Part shown: in pieces, positions 31,243-40,111 of the stretch
How positions within the stretch are numbered: position 1 is the first letter of the stretch
Layout of the letters: each line of letters opens with the position of its first letter
Assembly (NCBI GenBank): GCA_018063165.1
Contig: JAGOQU010000006.1
Coordinates: 1-46,970 of the forward strand
Direction of reading: 5' to 3'
From: Minisyncoccota bacterium
GTDB taxonomy: Bacteria; Patescibacteriota; Minisyncoccia; Phycocordibacterales; UBA5272
Length of the DNA stretch: 46,970 bases
Position numbers and translations under genes: made by a program
The notes under the pieces: model-generated
Told to the model about the DNA's origin: nothing
Seen by the model: the letters and a program-made list of their open reading frames with translations, nothing else
Database searches by the model: none

Positions 31243-31797
31243 TTACTTTAAAGATTCTTCTTTTCTCTTTTTTTCTGCTTCTATCATTTCTTCTTCTGTA
31301 AACTCTTCAAAATCAAAACCATGATCAATAAAAAGGGTGCCATGTAAATGGTCTATTTCATGTTGAAAAATATGTGCTATAAGACCAGTTGCTCCATAGC
31401 TAAATTTATTACCCTCAACATCAAACGCTTCAACTGTGGCAGAAACTGAGCGATTTGTTTTACCGTATATCCACCTTACTGACAAACAACCTTCTTGCAT
31501 TGTTGCTGTTTTTTTAGAAATTTTTGTTATACGAGGATTAATAAATATAAGAGGTTTCCATTTTGCATTTTCAGAATATGCAGAAGGAGCAACAACAAAT
31601 ATACTAAGAGAAAGTGCGATCTGAGGTGCAGCAAGAGCAACACCATCTGATTCTTTTGCTAATGCACTTTGCATTGTTTCTATTATATCTCTAAGATATG
31701 CAGTACCGAACTCATCTTTTGTAATAAGTCTTGCCTTTTGACGTAAAGGATTTTTGTCATTCTCGTCTATTTGTATTATGTTTCCTGATACTTTCAT
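31243..31797 (-). CDS. def: Peptide deformylase
   Basis: A 184-residue metalloenzyme removing the N-formyl group from new proteins. Motif II is EGCLS with the Cys metal ligand (MQEGCLSVRWIYG), and motif III is QHEIDHLHG with both His ligands and the catalytic Glu. Motif I reads GVALAAPQ, where the usual second Gly is Ala; the Gln that stabilises the intermediate is kept. The gene sits between priA and fmt in one probable operon. Confidence 0.95.
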   Translation of the reverse strand: MKVSGNIIQIDENDKNPLRQKARLITKDEFGTAYLRDIIETMQSALAKESDGVALAAPQIALSLSIFVVAPSAYSENAKWKPLIFINPRITKISKKTATMQEGCLSVRWIYGKTNRSVSATVEAFDVEGNKFSYGATGLIAHIFQHEIDHLHGTLFIDHGFDFEEFTEEEMIEAEKKRKEESLK

Positions 31798-31856
31798 GAC
31801 ACTACTTTATCATATTTTTGTAAAGAGGAGAAATGATAAACATAGACAAGCTTTTG

Positions 31857-33725
31857 TTATATAAAAAAGTGAAGTGGGTTAACAAGGGGTAGAGCATCAT
31901 ACACAACGCGCTTAACACGATCTCTTACCACCTGATTATTACACCATTCTGATTCTTGTATATGTATAAATAGCAGTGTTATACCTTTTCCTTGTTCAAA
32001 CCATTCAATTACATATGGTCCAATTTCTTCTTCTAAACGGGCACGCATATCATCTGGTAAGTTAGTAAAAGATGCTTTAATAACTGTATAATATGGAGGT
32101 AACAAAAACTGTTCTCTTTCTTTTAAAAGAGTATCATACACCTCTCTAAAACTAGGAGAAATAAGATGCTTCAGTGCTGGCGTATTTTTTAATCGTGTCT
32201 GAAGAAGTAACTTATTTGTATGCACGCCATTACTAGTTTTAATTTTTTCGGACATTTCTGTTACAAGCGTGAGTACTTTTTCATCTGTTCTATATTCCGG
32301 CAAAGAAAAAAGTGAATCGAGTGAAAGAATAATAATACCGTCACATTTCTCAAGTATATTTTGAGCCATTTCTGTTCCGATAAGAATACCGTACGGTGCA
32401 TCTAACCACTCTTTATATATTTTTTTAACTTTTGTTTTTGTTGATGTATGTTCACTATCAATAACAAATATAGGTAATTTTAATCTGGATAATTCTTCTT
32501 CTACTCCTCCAGTTGATATACCTAATAATGACATTCTCCATCCACCACAATGAGTGCAAGCAAGTGTTACATCTTCATCTACATGCACAACATGTTCGCA
32601 CCCATGACACATGTATGTTCTTACTCCCGCTATTTTATGTAATATATATGGTCTATTGCACGAAGGACAAGTAAAGAGTGTTCCACAATCTGAACAGATG
32701 GTTGTTGGGTACATTCCTTTTCTATGTGCATACAAAAAAAAGTGTCCATGTTCTTCTGTTTTCATTATATGAAGAAGCTTTAAAGCTTCACGAGATATAT
32801 ACGGGCTTCCAGTTTTGTGTTCATCTTCTTGCATTGGTATCATAACTATTTCTGAATCATTACGATACTGCAGAGGCACTATTTCATGTGCATTTCTTTG
32901 TTTGTAAAGCATGTGAGCACGAAGTGAAAGCATATGTGAACCGAGTACACACGGTATATCACTTTCCTTAGCCAAAGATTCTAAAACTACACGCATATCA
33001 TAACCATTTTCACCGTAAGAATAGTAATAATGACTATGTTCTCTTTCAATAACCACAATACCAAGATCCTCTCTTACCCAAGGTAATAATGATGGTGTTG
33101 AAAGAATAAGAAGGGGATGCGTGTTTTCTTTTAAATGTATATGAGATTCTTTATACTGCTTTTCTGTTAGTGAGCTATGAAGTGTAATAACATATTCTTC
33201 AATTCCTCTTGAAAGCATTTTTTTTGCATTTTCTAAATCTGTAACTGTTGGAAAAAAAATAACTAACGTTTTTTTCTTTGAAAAAGATTCTCGCACCATG
33301 GTTTTATAGCGTGCCATTCTTGTGTCATAATTTTGTTCAAGAAGTAGCAATTCAAAACCTTTTGTTTCTTTGGGTACGATTATCGTTGTTAATACTTCAA
33401 ATGATTTTTCTGAAAGAAAATCATAAATAATAGTCCCAATAGGTCTAAGTAAGCATGACGATGTATATTCTAATGATTTCCAAATTTTTGGATGAAGAAA
33501 TTCTTTTGTAATTACTTTTGATATTTTTTTAAGATTAAATGATGCATGTCTAAGAGATTGTCTTTCTTCTTCTGCGTTACAAGCAGAAAGCACAAGTGCT
33601 CTACATACACGACGTTTAATTGTAATTTCTACTAAATCACCAGCATCTACATCATCTTTTGCAAAATACGAAAGCTCTTCATAAGGAATTCCTGTGACTA
33701 ATGGTGAAACAGTAAGTAATCGCAT
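31857..33725 (-). CDS. priA: PriA-like primosomal protein with degenerate helicase motifs
   Basis: A 622-residue PriA homologue. The N-terminal 3'-DNA-binding domain is present (about 1-95, LVTGIPYEELSYF, GDLVEITIKRRVCRALVL). The zinc region (about 340-395) keeps paired cysteines (CSDCGTLFTCPSC, CHGCEHV, CTHCGG), and ILIGTEMAQ matches the family's GTQM motif. Where the P-loop GVTGSGKT should be, the chain reads LLLLEQNYDTRMARYKT, and the DEEH box is IEREHSHYYYS. So ATP binding by motif I looks lost. It may act as a DNA-structure-binding loader without helicase activity. An extended -10 TGGTATACT ends 8 nt before the ATG. Confidence 0.87.
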   Translation of the reverse strand: MRLLTVSPLVTGIPYEELSYFAKDDVDAGDLVEITIKRRVCRALVLSACNAEEERQSLRHASFNLKKISKVITKEFLHPKIWKSLEYTSSCLLRPIGTIIYDFLSEKSFEVLTTIIVPKETKGFELLLLEQNYDTRMARYKTMVRESFSKKKTLVIFFPTVTDLENAKKMLSRGIEEYVITLHSSLTEKQYKESHIHLKENTHPLLILSTPSLLPWVREDLGIVVIEREHSHYYYSYGENGYDMRVVLESLAKESDIPCVLGSHMLSLRAHMLYKQRNAHEIVPLQYRNDSEIVMIPMQEDEHKTGSPYISREALKLLHIMKTEEHGHFFLYAHRKGMYPTTICSDCGTLFTCPSCNRPYILHKIAGVRTYMCHGCEHVVHVDEDVTLACTHCGGWRMSLLGISTGGVEEELSRLKLPIFVIDSEHTSTKTKVKKIYKEWLDAPYGILIGTEMAQNILEKCDGIIILSLDSLFSLPEYRTDEKVLTLVTEMSEKIKTSNGVHTNKLLLQTRLKNTPALKHLISPSFREVYDTLLKEREQFLLPPYYTVIKASFTNLPDDMRARLEEEIGPYVIEWFEQGKGITLLFIHIQESEWCNNQVVRDRVKRVVYDALPLVNPLHFFI

Positions 33726-33733
33726 ATATGACT

Positions 33734-33742
33734 AGTATACCA
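33734..33742 (-). promoter_or_regulatory. Extended -10 of the priA-def-fmt operon, predicted leaderless
   Basis: TGG-TATACT on the minus strand; the hexamer (33734-33739) ends 8 nt before the priA ATG. Confidence 0.6.
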
Positions 33743-33846
33743 GTACAGAACACACTAGGTACAGTATATGGTTTTGCATAGCATACAACATATCTTTTGA
33801 CACTTTAGATAGATAGTGTAAAGGTCTATTTTCTATTTTTTCTTTA

Positions 33847-33855
33847 TGATAGAAT
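33847..33855 (+). promoter_or_regulatory. Extended -10 of mreB, predicted leaderless
   Basis: TGA-TAGAAT; the hexamer (33850-33855) ends 9 nt before the ATG. A TTGACA at about 33799 is too far upstream to pair with it. Confidence 0.55.
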
Positions 33856-33864
33856 AACCTGACT

Positions 33865-34878
33865 ATGGGATTTTTCTTCAAAAAACTTGGTATTGATCTA
33901 GGTACAGCAAATACTCTTGTATATGTTCCTGGTAAAGGTGTTGTACTTATAGAACCTTCTGTTGTGGCAGTTTCTCAGGTTGATAACAAAATTCTTGCAG
34001 TAGGAAGTGAAGCAAAAGATATGATAGGTAAGACACCTGATGCAATTATTGCTTACAGACCTATGCGTGACGGTGTTATAGCTGACTACAGAGTAACAGA
34101 AGCGATGCTACGCTACTATATAGGTAAAGCTCTTGGTGGTTTTAATCTTTTCAAACCAGATGTAATGATATCTGTTCCAGCTGGAGTAACTTCTACTGAG
34201 CGTCGTGCTGTTATAGAAGCGGCACTTAAAGCTGGTGCTCGTAATGCATACATTGTAAAAGAACCTATCCTTGCGGCTATTGGAGCCGGTATTCCTATTC
34301 ACGAAGCTCAAGGAAGAATGATTGTAGATATAGGAGGAGGCACAACAGATGTAGCAGTAATCTCTCTTGGTGGTATTGTATGTAGTACATCTGTTAAATG
34401 TGCTGGTAATAAAATAGATCAAGCAATTATTGACTACATTAAGAAAACATATAACCTAGCTATTGGTGATCAAACAGCCGAAGAAATAAAAATTAAAATA
34501 GGATCAGCTCTTCCTATAGAAGAAGAACTAACGTTAAAAGTAAAAGGACGTGACTTTATAGCAGGGCTTCCTCGTACTGTAGAAATAAGAACAAATGAAA
34601 TAGTAAAAGCAATAGATAAAGAATTACGTGCAATGATAAAAGCAATACGAGATGTACTCCAAGAAACACCACCAGAGCTCGCATCTGATATTATTGATAA
34701 TGGTATTATTATGAGTGGTGGATCTTCTATGCTTAGACATTTTCCTGATCTAGTAGAAAGAAGGACCGGTGTTAAAGCGGTTCTTGCAGAAGACGCTTTT
34801 TATTGTGTTGTTAAGGGGACAGGTGTAGCGCTTGAACATCTTGATACATATAAACGTAGTATTTTTACGAAGAGATAA
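33865..34878 (+). CDS. mreB: Rod shape-determining protein MreB
   Basis: A 337-residue bacterial actin. Phosphate-1 loop GIDLGTANTLVYV (about 9-21), the characteristic RPMRDGVIADY, SVPAGVTSTERRAV, phosphate-2 loop IVDIGGGTTDVAVISLGG (about 153-170), and adenosine motif IIMSGGSSMLRHFPDLV are all present. An amphipathic/hydrophobic start (MGFFFKKL) likely contacts the membrane. It organises side-wall synthesis, so the cell is likely to be elongated. It is transcribed alone: a strong terminator follows and mreC/mreD are not next to it. Confidence 0.97.
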   Translation: MGFFFKKLGIDLGTANTLVYVPGKGVVLIEPSVVAVSQVDNKILAVGSEAKDMIGKTPDAIIAYRPMRDGVIADYRVTEAMLRYYIGKALGGFNLFKPDVMISVPAGVTSTERRAVIEAALKAGARNAYIVKEPILAAIGAGIPIHEAQGRMIVDIGGGTTDVAVISLGGIVCSTSVKCAGNKIDQAIIDYIKKTYNLAIGDQTAEEIKIKIGSALPIEEELTLKVKGRDFIAGLPRTVEIRTNEIVKAIDKELRAMIKAIRDVLQETPPELASDIIDNGIIMSGGSSMLRHFPDLVERRTGVKAVLAEDAFYCVVKGTGVALEHLDTYKRSIFTKR

Positions 34879-34882
34879 AATA

Positions 34883-34919
34883 AAAACCGCTTATAGCTTC
34901 AAAGAAGCTAAGCGGTTTT
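34883..34919. terminator. Terminator between mreB and the glycosylase-like gene
   Basis: AAAACCGCTT..AGCTTC pairs with GAAGCT.AAGCGGTTTT around an AAA loop; suits both converging genes. Confidence 0.9.
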
Positions 34920-34938
34920 CTTATAAATGTCTCTACTA

Positions 34939-36159
34939 CTATTCTTGAAACAAAAGAACTTGCGGGTTAGTTGGAGCAGGTCTTCGGCTATACCTTACAG
35001 GTTTAGCTTCAGGCATTCCAAACGAAACCATATCCGATCCTTTTTTCATTGGAACGTCAGCTGAACCCCAGTAACCTTTTGCAAAATAATTGGCAGTGTT
35101 TTGACATCCTCGACAATCATCATAAATAGGACACATTTGAGGCGCATTTAATTTTTTAGAACAAGAGTTGCAAGCTTCGCTACCAAGTAGCCAAAATGCA
35201 TGTGAAATATCCTGTTTATTAAGACCATGGTAATGAGCAATAAGACATATAAATGGCCTTAATACTTTTTCCATGAGTGCGTTTGATGCATTTGTCTTTA
35301 GAATTATAGCGCCATATTGAATAAACAATCTCTGCACCTGCACATCAACAGGAAAGGCATCTAATGGGAACGGTAAAGCTCCTAAGCCATCCAAAAAAAG
35401 TGAATACAAGGAAGCAATTTTTGGTCCATAACCAGGAAGAGGGTCTCCACTTCCATCCAAATCATTCTTCTTTCTTAATTTTTTCTCTTGTTCTTTAAAC
35501 GTAAGAATACCTTTTACCGTTGATTCGTGTGATTCATAAAGACGAACAGGGTCTCCTTCATATTTTTCGAAGAGTGTTTTAGCACAACGTATCCAATATC
35601 CTGCAGATTGATTCGGAACACCAATTCTGTACTTACGAAGAATTTTGGCTAACTTTTCCTCATCCAACGTAATAACATCTTGGGTGTATAACTCAGGATA
35701 ATCACGATAAATAGCACAATGCGAAGCATATACACCGAAATCTCCACCACTTTTTTGTCGTCTATCAGTAAGTGTCGCAAAAAATAAGAAAAGAATATGT
35801 TCTTTGCTTGCTTTTGTTACAACATTTAATGTCGGACCTTCTACACCTGGCAAATAATCCATACCTCGAGCATGAATTTTTTGTATTTCGAATCCTGGAA
35901 TATACAAATTTTGAGGAGCATGAGTACTTGCTTGAACAGTGTTGAACATGTGACTTTGTCTTTTGTAGGCTCCTGTTAATCTAAGAATAAGTTCTTCTGC
36001 ATGAACTAAGTCTAAGATAAGGTTTTCATTTTCAAGTCTTTCTTTAGACTTAAAAAATGGGGATGTTTGATGCATATTTGCAATTGTAGATGCAGGTATA
36101 ACTTGAAGCAAACAAGCTTCAAGCCCTGCAACTGACATACCGGCTGATAGGATAGTCAT
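34939..36159 (-). CDS. HhH-GPD DNA glycosylase-like protein with a C-terminal cysteine cluster
   Basis: A 406-residue protein. Residues about 245-290 read like the helix-hairpin-helix-GPD core: LPGYGPKIASLYSLFLDG, then FPVDVQVQRLFIQYG. Compared with endonuclease III, the Lys of GYGPKIA matches the catalytic Lys of GVGRKTA and the Asp of PVDVQVQRL matches the catalytic Asp of VDTHVFRV, so a bifunctional base-excision enzyme is possible. A five-cysteine cluster near 338-360 (CNSCSKKLNAPQMCPIYDDC, then RGC) could hold an Fe-S cluster or zinc but does not have the endonuclease III spacing. The long N-terminal half is unrecognised. A Shine-Dalgarno-like AAAGGA (36167-36172) precedes the ATG. It pairs with the next gene. 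Confidence 0.65.
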   Translation of the reverse strand: MTILSAGMSVAGLEACLLQVIPASTIANMHQTSPFFKSKERLENENLILDLVHAEELILRLTGAYKRQSHMFNTVQASTHAPQNLYIPGFEIQKIHARGMDYLPGVEGPTLNVVTKASKEHILFLFFATLTDRRQKSGGDFGVYASHCAIYRDYPELYTQDVITLDEEKLAKILRKYRIGVPNQSAGYWIRCAKTLFEKYEGDPVRLYESHESTVKGILTFKEQEKKLRKKNDLDGSGDPLPGYGPKIASLYSLFLDGLGALPFPLDAFPVDVQVQRLFIQYGAIILKTNASNALMEKVLRPFICLIAHYHGLNKQDISHAFWLLGSEACNSCSKKLNAPQMCPIYDDCRGCQNTANYFAKGYWGSADVPMKKGSDMVSFGMPEAKPVRYSRRPAPTNPQVLLFQE

Positions 36160-36187
36160 GACAATTTCCTTTCATTTGTTGATATAA

Positions 36188-37348
36188 CTAAAATGGAATG
36201 TCGTTATCAGAATCACTTTTATTATTTTTACCATATGAATCACGAAGTCTATTTTCTGTGTTTCTAAGGTCCAATTTTTCAAGATGATCTCTACTACCTA
36301 CGATTGCAATACTAAAACAATCACTTGCGTGAATTTTTCGTACCACATCACATCTGTGTATTACCATCGGTTTAATATTACAAGAGTCTATAAGGTGAAG
36401 CGCATCCATTTCTCTTAACAAAAATTCATGTTCATCAAGAAAAACATCATTTTTGGGTTCGGTAATATCAAAAACACTAAAAAGTTTTTCAAAAAGTAAA
36501 ACAAAAGTTTCTCCTCCTTTTACTCTTAGTAAATTTTTTATTACTACAATTGAACGCGTCGTATAAACTCCTGACTTAATTTTTTTATTAATCCTTGTTG
36601 CTATTTTTGCTAAAGTAAATGATTTTTTTATTACTGAATCAGAGTAATCAGTTTCTTCATTAGGATGTACCTTCATGAAAAAAATAAACTCTTCTGCAAT
36701 AAGAGTACTAGAAGCGTCATAATTTTTGTTAGGAATGGATCTATCTATTTGATCTTTAATTTTCAAAATAGCATAGAGCAAAGAATATTCTTTTGGAATT
36801 CGTATCATAATCCATGCTTCATATGGAAGGAAATATGTAGAATTATTTTGTGTATACCTTGTAGATTGTATTAACCTTGCTCTTGTCCATTTTTCCATTT
36901 TCGAATCAACACAAAACTGTATCGCTTTATAAAGTGTCGGCAATATTTTTTGTGTTTTTTCCCAAGATAATGGCTCCACCAGATTTCTAGCATAAATTAT
37001 TTCGCGTCCATTTTTCTTATCTTTCTTATCAGTTTTTATTTGAGTCCTTTTATACGGAACAAAACGACTAATACCAATTTCAAGTACAATTGCTTTAATA
37101 GTTTTACCATCAAATTGTATTGGTGCGATAACAACAATACAATCAAGTAATGATTCAAAAGGAGGATTTGAATAATCTTCAAGTACGTTACCGTCTACAT
37201 CTAATTCAATAACATAGGACGCTCTATTTAAAAAAATAGCTGCATCTCTTGTTACTTTTGCTACTGTAATATCAGCTGCAGTAGTACTTTTTGTTAATCT
37301 TTTTACTCTTTTTTTTGAAAGAGATTGATTCAATGATTTTATACCCAT
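36188..37348 (-). CDS. Unknown protein ending in an SSB-type acidic tail
   Basis: A 386-residue soluble protein with no family I recognise. It has a basic start (SLNQSLSKKRVKRLTK), a mixed alpha/beta body, and a polar low-complexity end that finishes in SDSDNDIPF. That is the C-terminal protein-interaction tail of bacterial single-stranded-DNA-binding proteins (DDDIPF type), the docking peptide for PriA, RecO, ExoI and others. The tail is seen directly; a role in ssDNA metabolism is inference. It is upstream of the glycosylase-like gene by 28 nt, so they form an operon. GAAGGA (37358-37363) is a Shine-Dalgarno candidate. Homology to SSB itself is not visible: no OB-fold signature was found. 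Confidence 0.7.
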   Translation of the reverse strand: MGIKSLNQSLSKKRVKRLTKSTTAADITVAKVTRDAAIFLNRASYVIELDVDGNVLEDYSNPPFESLLDCIVVIAPIQFDGKTIKAIVLEIGISRFVPYKRTQIKTDKKDKKNGREIIYARNLVEPLSWEKTQKILPTLYKAIQFCVDSKMEKWTRARLIQSTRYTQNNSTYFLPYEAWIMIRIPKEYSLLYAILKIKDQIDRSIPNKNYDASSTLIAEEFIFFMKVHPNEETDYSDSVIKKSFTLAKIATRINKKIKSGVYTTRSIVVIKNLLRVKGGETFVLLFEKLFSVFDITEPKNDVFLDEHEFLLREMDALHLIDSCNIKPMVIHRCDVVRKIHASDCFSIAIVGSRDHLEKLDLRNTENRLRDSYGKNNKSDSDNDIPF

Positions 37349-37454
37349 GATAAAACGTCCTTCAAATAGTTGTATAGTTGCTCTTCTTTTTAAAAGAGCT
37401 GTCTCTATAGTACATTCTACGTAAATAATACTACTCTCGCAATATTGACTTATT

Positions 37455-37463
37455 TGCTATACT
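37455..37463 (+). promoter_or_regulatory. Extended -10 of holB, predicted leaderless
   Basis: TGC-TATACT; the hexamer (37458-37463) ends 6 nt before the ATG, so transcription should start on the start codon. Confidence 0.62.
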
Positions 37464-37469
37464 GTTTAT

Positions 37470-38126
37470 ATGAAATTTTCAGAATTAACCAAACATCATG
37501 CTGTCCTTTTGTATGACACAAATAGAATAGACAGAAGTAATGAGCTTTTTAAAGAACTTTTAAAACTGTCTCCTGTTCATAGATTTTTTAATCAAACAGT
37601 TCTTGATATAGAAACGGCTAGGAATATTATTATTTGGGCAAATACTCCTTATAACGAAGAAAAAATTGGCCTCATTTCTTTTCATACAATAGGACTTGAA
37701 GCTCAGAATGCACTTCTTAAGATTTTGGAGGAACCACGAAAAGGTGTACGTTTTATTTTAATTACAAGTAATGTTTCAACTATTATACCTACTGTTTTAT
37801 CAAGAGTTCTTCTTATTAAAGATACAAGCAAAAAAGAAGAGACTGTAACTGCTGAAATTTTTCTTAAAACTATGCCATCTCTTCGCATGAAATTACCAGA
37901 GATACTTACTATTCTTTCTCAAGTTGACGAAGAAGAAAGAAAAGATAGGGAAGTTGTAAAAGTTTTTATACTTTCTTTAGCGACACTCATTGGTAAAAGC
38001 AACAACGAACATTCAAAATATGTCAAAGAAATACTTGATATAGCATCTTTTGCAGCTGATCCATCTGTTTCAGGCAAGGCACTTCTTGAATATCTATCAT
38101 TACTCTTGCCTCAAATCAAACGGTAA
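37470..38126 (+). CDS. holB: DNA polymerase III delta-prime-like clamp-loader subunit
   Basis: A 218-residue AAA+ remnant matching the core of delta prime: AQNALLKILEEPRKGVRFIL (sensor-1 area) and STIIPTVLSRVLLI, where the usual SRC motif reads SRV. There is no P-loop, as in other delta-prime subunits, and the protein is shorter than the E. coli one (334 residues), lacking most of the N-terminal zinc-containing part. It would form the stator of the clamp loader. It is just upstream of frr. Confidence 0.85.
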   Translation: MKFSELTKHHAVLLYDTNRIDRSNELFKELLKLSPVHRFFNQTVLDIETARNIIIWANTPYNEEKIGLISFHTIGLEAQNALLKILEEPRKGVRFILITSNVSTIIPTVLSRVLLIKDTSKKEETVTAEIFLKTMPSLRMKLPEILTILSQVDEEERKDREVVKVFILSLATLIGKSNNEHSKYVKEILDIASFAADPSVSGKALLEYLSLLLPQIKR

Positions 38127-38207
38127 TGTACAATCGAAATACGTAATATTTTTAAGAATAATACAATTCTAAGCGCTTTTTATAATACATTTTAATTTTA
38201 TTTATAT

Positions 38208-38762
38208 ATGTCATACGATTTTTCACAAGTTACAAAACAAAAAGAAGCAATTATTGAATGGCTAAAATCTGAATACAGATCTATACAAACAGGTAGAGCA
38301 ACTCCTCAAGTTCTTGATCTTGTACATATTGATATGTACGGAGCGCGTACTGCTATAGCACATGCAGGAAGTATTACTATTGAAGATCCGCGAACACTAC
38401 GTGTATCTCCTTGGGATAAAACCATCGTGAGTGCAATAGAAAAAGCTATCAACGAAGCAGATCTTGGTCTCTCTGTTTCTTCTGATTCAGATGGGCTACG
38501 TGTGCACTTTCCAGCACTCACAACAGAAACAAGACAAAAACTTGTAAAACTTTTAAAAGACAGATTAGAGGAAGGACGTATACGGGTGAGATCAATGCGC
38601 GAAGACACAAATAAAGATATAGATGCTAGAGAGAAAGCTGGTGAATACGGAGAAGATGAAAAACGTAGATATAGAGATGAGATGCAAAAAATAGTAGACA
38701 CGTCTAATTTAGAATTAGAAGATCTTTTTCAAAAGAAAGAAAAAGAAGTGATGGGGGAATAG
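38208..38762 (+). CDS. frr: Ribosome recycling factor
   Basis: A 184-residue RRF, the full family length. Hallmarks: EWLKSEYRSIQTGRATPQVL at the N-terminus, the DMYGARTAIAHAGSITIEDPR beta domain, SSDSDGLRVHFPALTTETRQ and the long helix with RVRSMREDTNKDI. With EF-G it splits post-termination ribosomes. A TATAAT box (38181-38186) gives a short leader of about 15 nt. A strong terminator follows. Confidence 0.97.
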   Translation: MSYDFSQVTKQKEAIIEWLKSEYRSIQTGRATPQVLDLVHIDMYGARTAIAHAGSITIEDPRTLRVSPWDKTIVSAIEKAINEADLGLSVSSDSDGLRVHFPALTTETRQKLVKLLKDRLEEGRIRVRSMREDTNKDIDAREKAGEYGEDEKRRYRDEMQKIVDTSNLELEDLFQKKEKEVMGE

Positions 38763-38791
38763 TACAGAAAACAACGTTTCTATAACAATAT

Positions 38792-38830
38792 AAAAACATG
38801 CTGGACAACTTCGTTGTCCAGCATGTTTTT
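38792..38830 (+). terminator. Terminator after frr
   Basis: A 17-bp stem AAAAACATGCTGGACAA/TTGTCCAGCATGTTTTT with CTTCG loop and T-run, 30 nt after the stop. Confidence 0.93.
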
Positions 38831-38928
38831 TTGTGCACGTATTCTTAAAGATTACTTTACTACATATTATAATTATAACATAATTTAATATAAATGTCAA
38901 ATAATCTATAGAAATACATAAAGCACTA

Positions 38929-38937
38929 TGATATACT
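38929..38937 (+). promoter_or_regulatory. Extended -10 of rseP, predicted leaderless
   Basis: TGA-TATACT; the hexamer (38932-38937) ends 7 nt before the ATG. Confidence 0.62.
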
Positions 38938-38944
38938 TATTTTT

Positions 38945-40054
38945 ATGTCTTTAACTGCAATTATACTTTTTATTATCATTTTATTAGTCTTGGTTATCGT
39001 TCACGAATTCGGACATTTCATAGTGGCAAAATTAACAAATATGCGTGTGGATGAATTTGCTTTTGGTTTTCCTCCACGAATTTTTTCAAAAAAAATAGGA
39101 GAAACAACCTACGCAGTTAACGCGCTTCCTCTTGGAGGCTATGTATCTATACTAGGAGAAAATGGCGATGAAGAAGACCCGGTAAATAAAGCTAATAAAG
39201 CTAACCCTCGAGCTTTTAGTAATAGACCTTGGTGGGCACAACTACTTGTTCTTGTAGCTGGAGTTACCATGAACATGCTTCTTGCTTGGTTTATTTTTAT
39301 AGGTATTTCGTATGGAGATATTACAATGAGTACTCGAGATGAGAAGTATGGTTCTTTGGTTAAAAATCCATCTCTCATGGTCATAGATGCCGCACCAGAA
39401 AGTCCTGCGTATAAAGCAGGTATCATACCAGGTTCAACTCTCGTTAGTATTACTAGTAAGGGAACAGTAGCTCAATTAACAAACGAAAACTCTCTTATTA
39501 CATTTATAGAAAAACATGCTAATGATCCACTTCGTATTTCTTACAAACATCCAAGTGGTGACATAAAAGAAACTACCGTTGCTGCCATATACGGCATCGT
39601 ACCAAATAAAAAAGCTATTGGTATTTCTGTAGAAAATGTAGGCACATTACACACCACTTTTATCCAAGCCATTACAATTGGCACAGAAAAGACAATAGAG
39701 ATTACGCGTATGACATTTGAAGGTCTTGGTACATTAGTTACCTCAGTGATAAAAGGAGACAATGTTCTTAACTCGTTATCTGGTCCGGTAGGCATAGCAA
39801 AAATAGTCGGTCAGACGTCAGAATATGGCTATAGCGCTGTACTTACTCTTATTGCTGTACTCTCTATCAATCTTGCTATATTTAACATATTACCACTTCC
39901 TGCGCTCGATGGAGGAAGAATGGTAGTTGTTATTATTGAAACAGTTATACGAAAAAGAATACCATTTAAGTATTATTCTTGGGCAAATATTATAGGTTTT
40001 TCACTTCTTATGTTATTGCTCATTATTGTTACTGTGCACGACATACGTAGATAA
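38945..40054 (+). CDS. rseP: Site-2 intramembrane metalloprotease (RseP/RasP family)
   Basis: A 369-residue multispan protease. The zinc motif HEFGH lies in the first membrane helix (about 20-24) and the third ligand motif NILPLPALDGGRM near 313-325. A PDZ domain sits between (about 120-215, PESPAYKAGIIPGSTLVSI). Family members cut transmembrane anchors, including anti-sigma factors and remnant signal peptides. The window has several single-span proteins that could be substrates, among them the HTH-anchored giant (inference). It has its own leaderless promoter and proS follows. Confidence 0.96.
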   Translation: MSLTAIILFIIILLVLVIVHEFGHFIVAKLTNMRVDEFAFGFPPRIFSKKIGETTYAVNALPLGGYVSILGENGDEEDPVNKANKANPRAFSNRPWWAQLLVLVAGVTMNMLLAWFIFIGISYGDITMSTRDEKYGSLVKNPSLMVIDAAPESPAYKAGIIPGSTLVSITSKGTVAQLTNENSLITFIEKHANDPLRISYKHPSGDIKETTVAAIYGIVPNKKAIGISVENVGTLHTTFIQAITIGTEKTIEITRMTFEGLGTLVTSVIKGDNVLNSLSGPVGIAKIVGQTSEYGYSAVLTLIAVLSINLAIFNILPLPALDGGRMVVVIIETVIRKRIPFKYYSWANIIGFSLLMLLLIIVTVHDIRR

Positions 40055-40111
40055 TCAAAAAACTTTAAAAAGCATATTCAAAAAAAATTTCTTTTACTAC
40101 ATTTTTTACTG

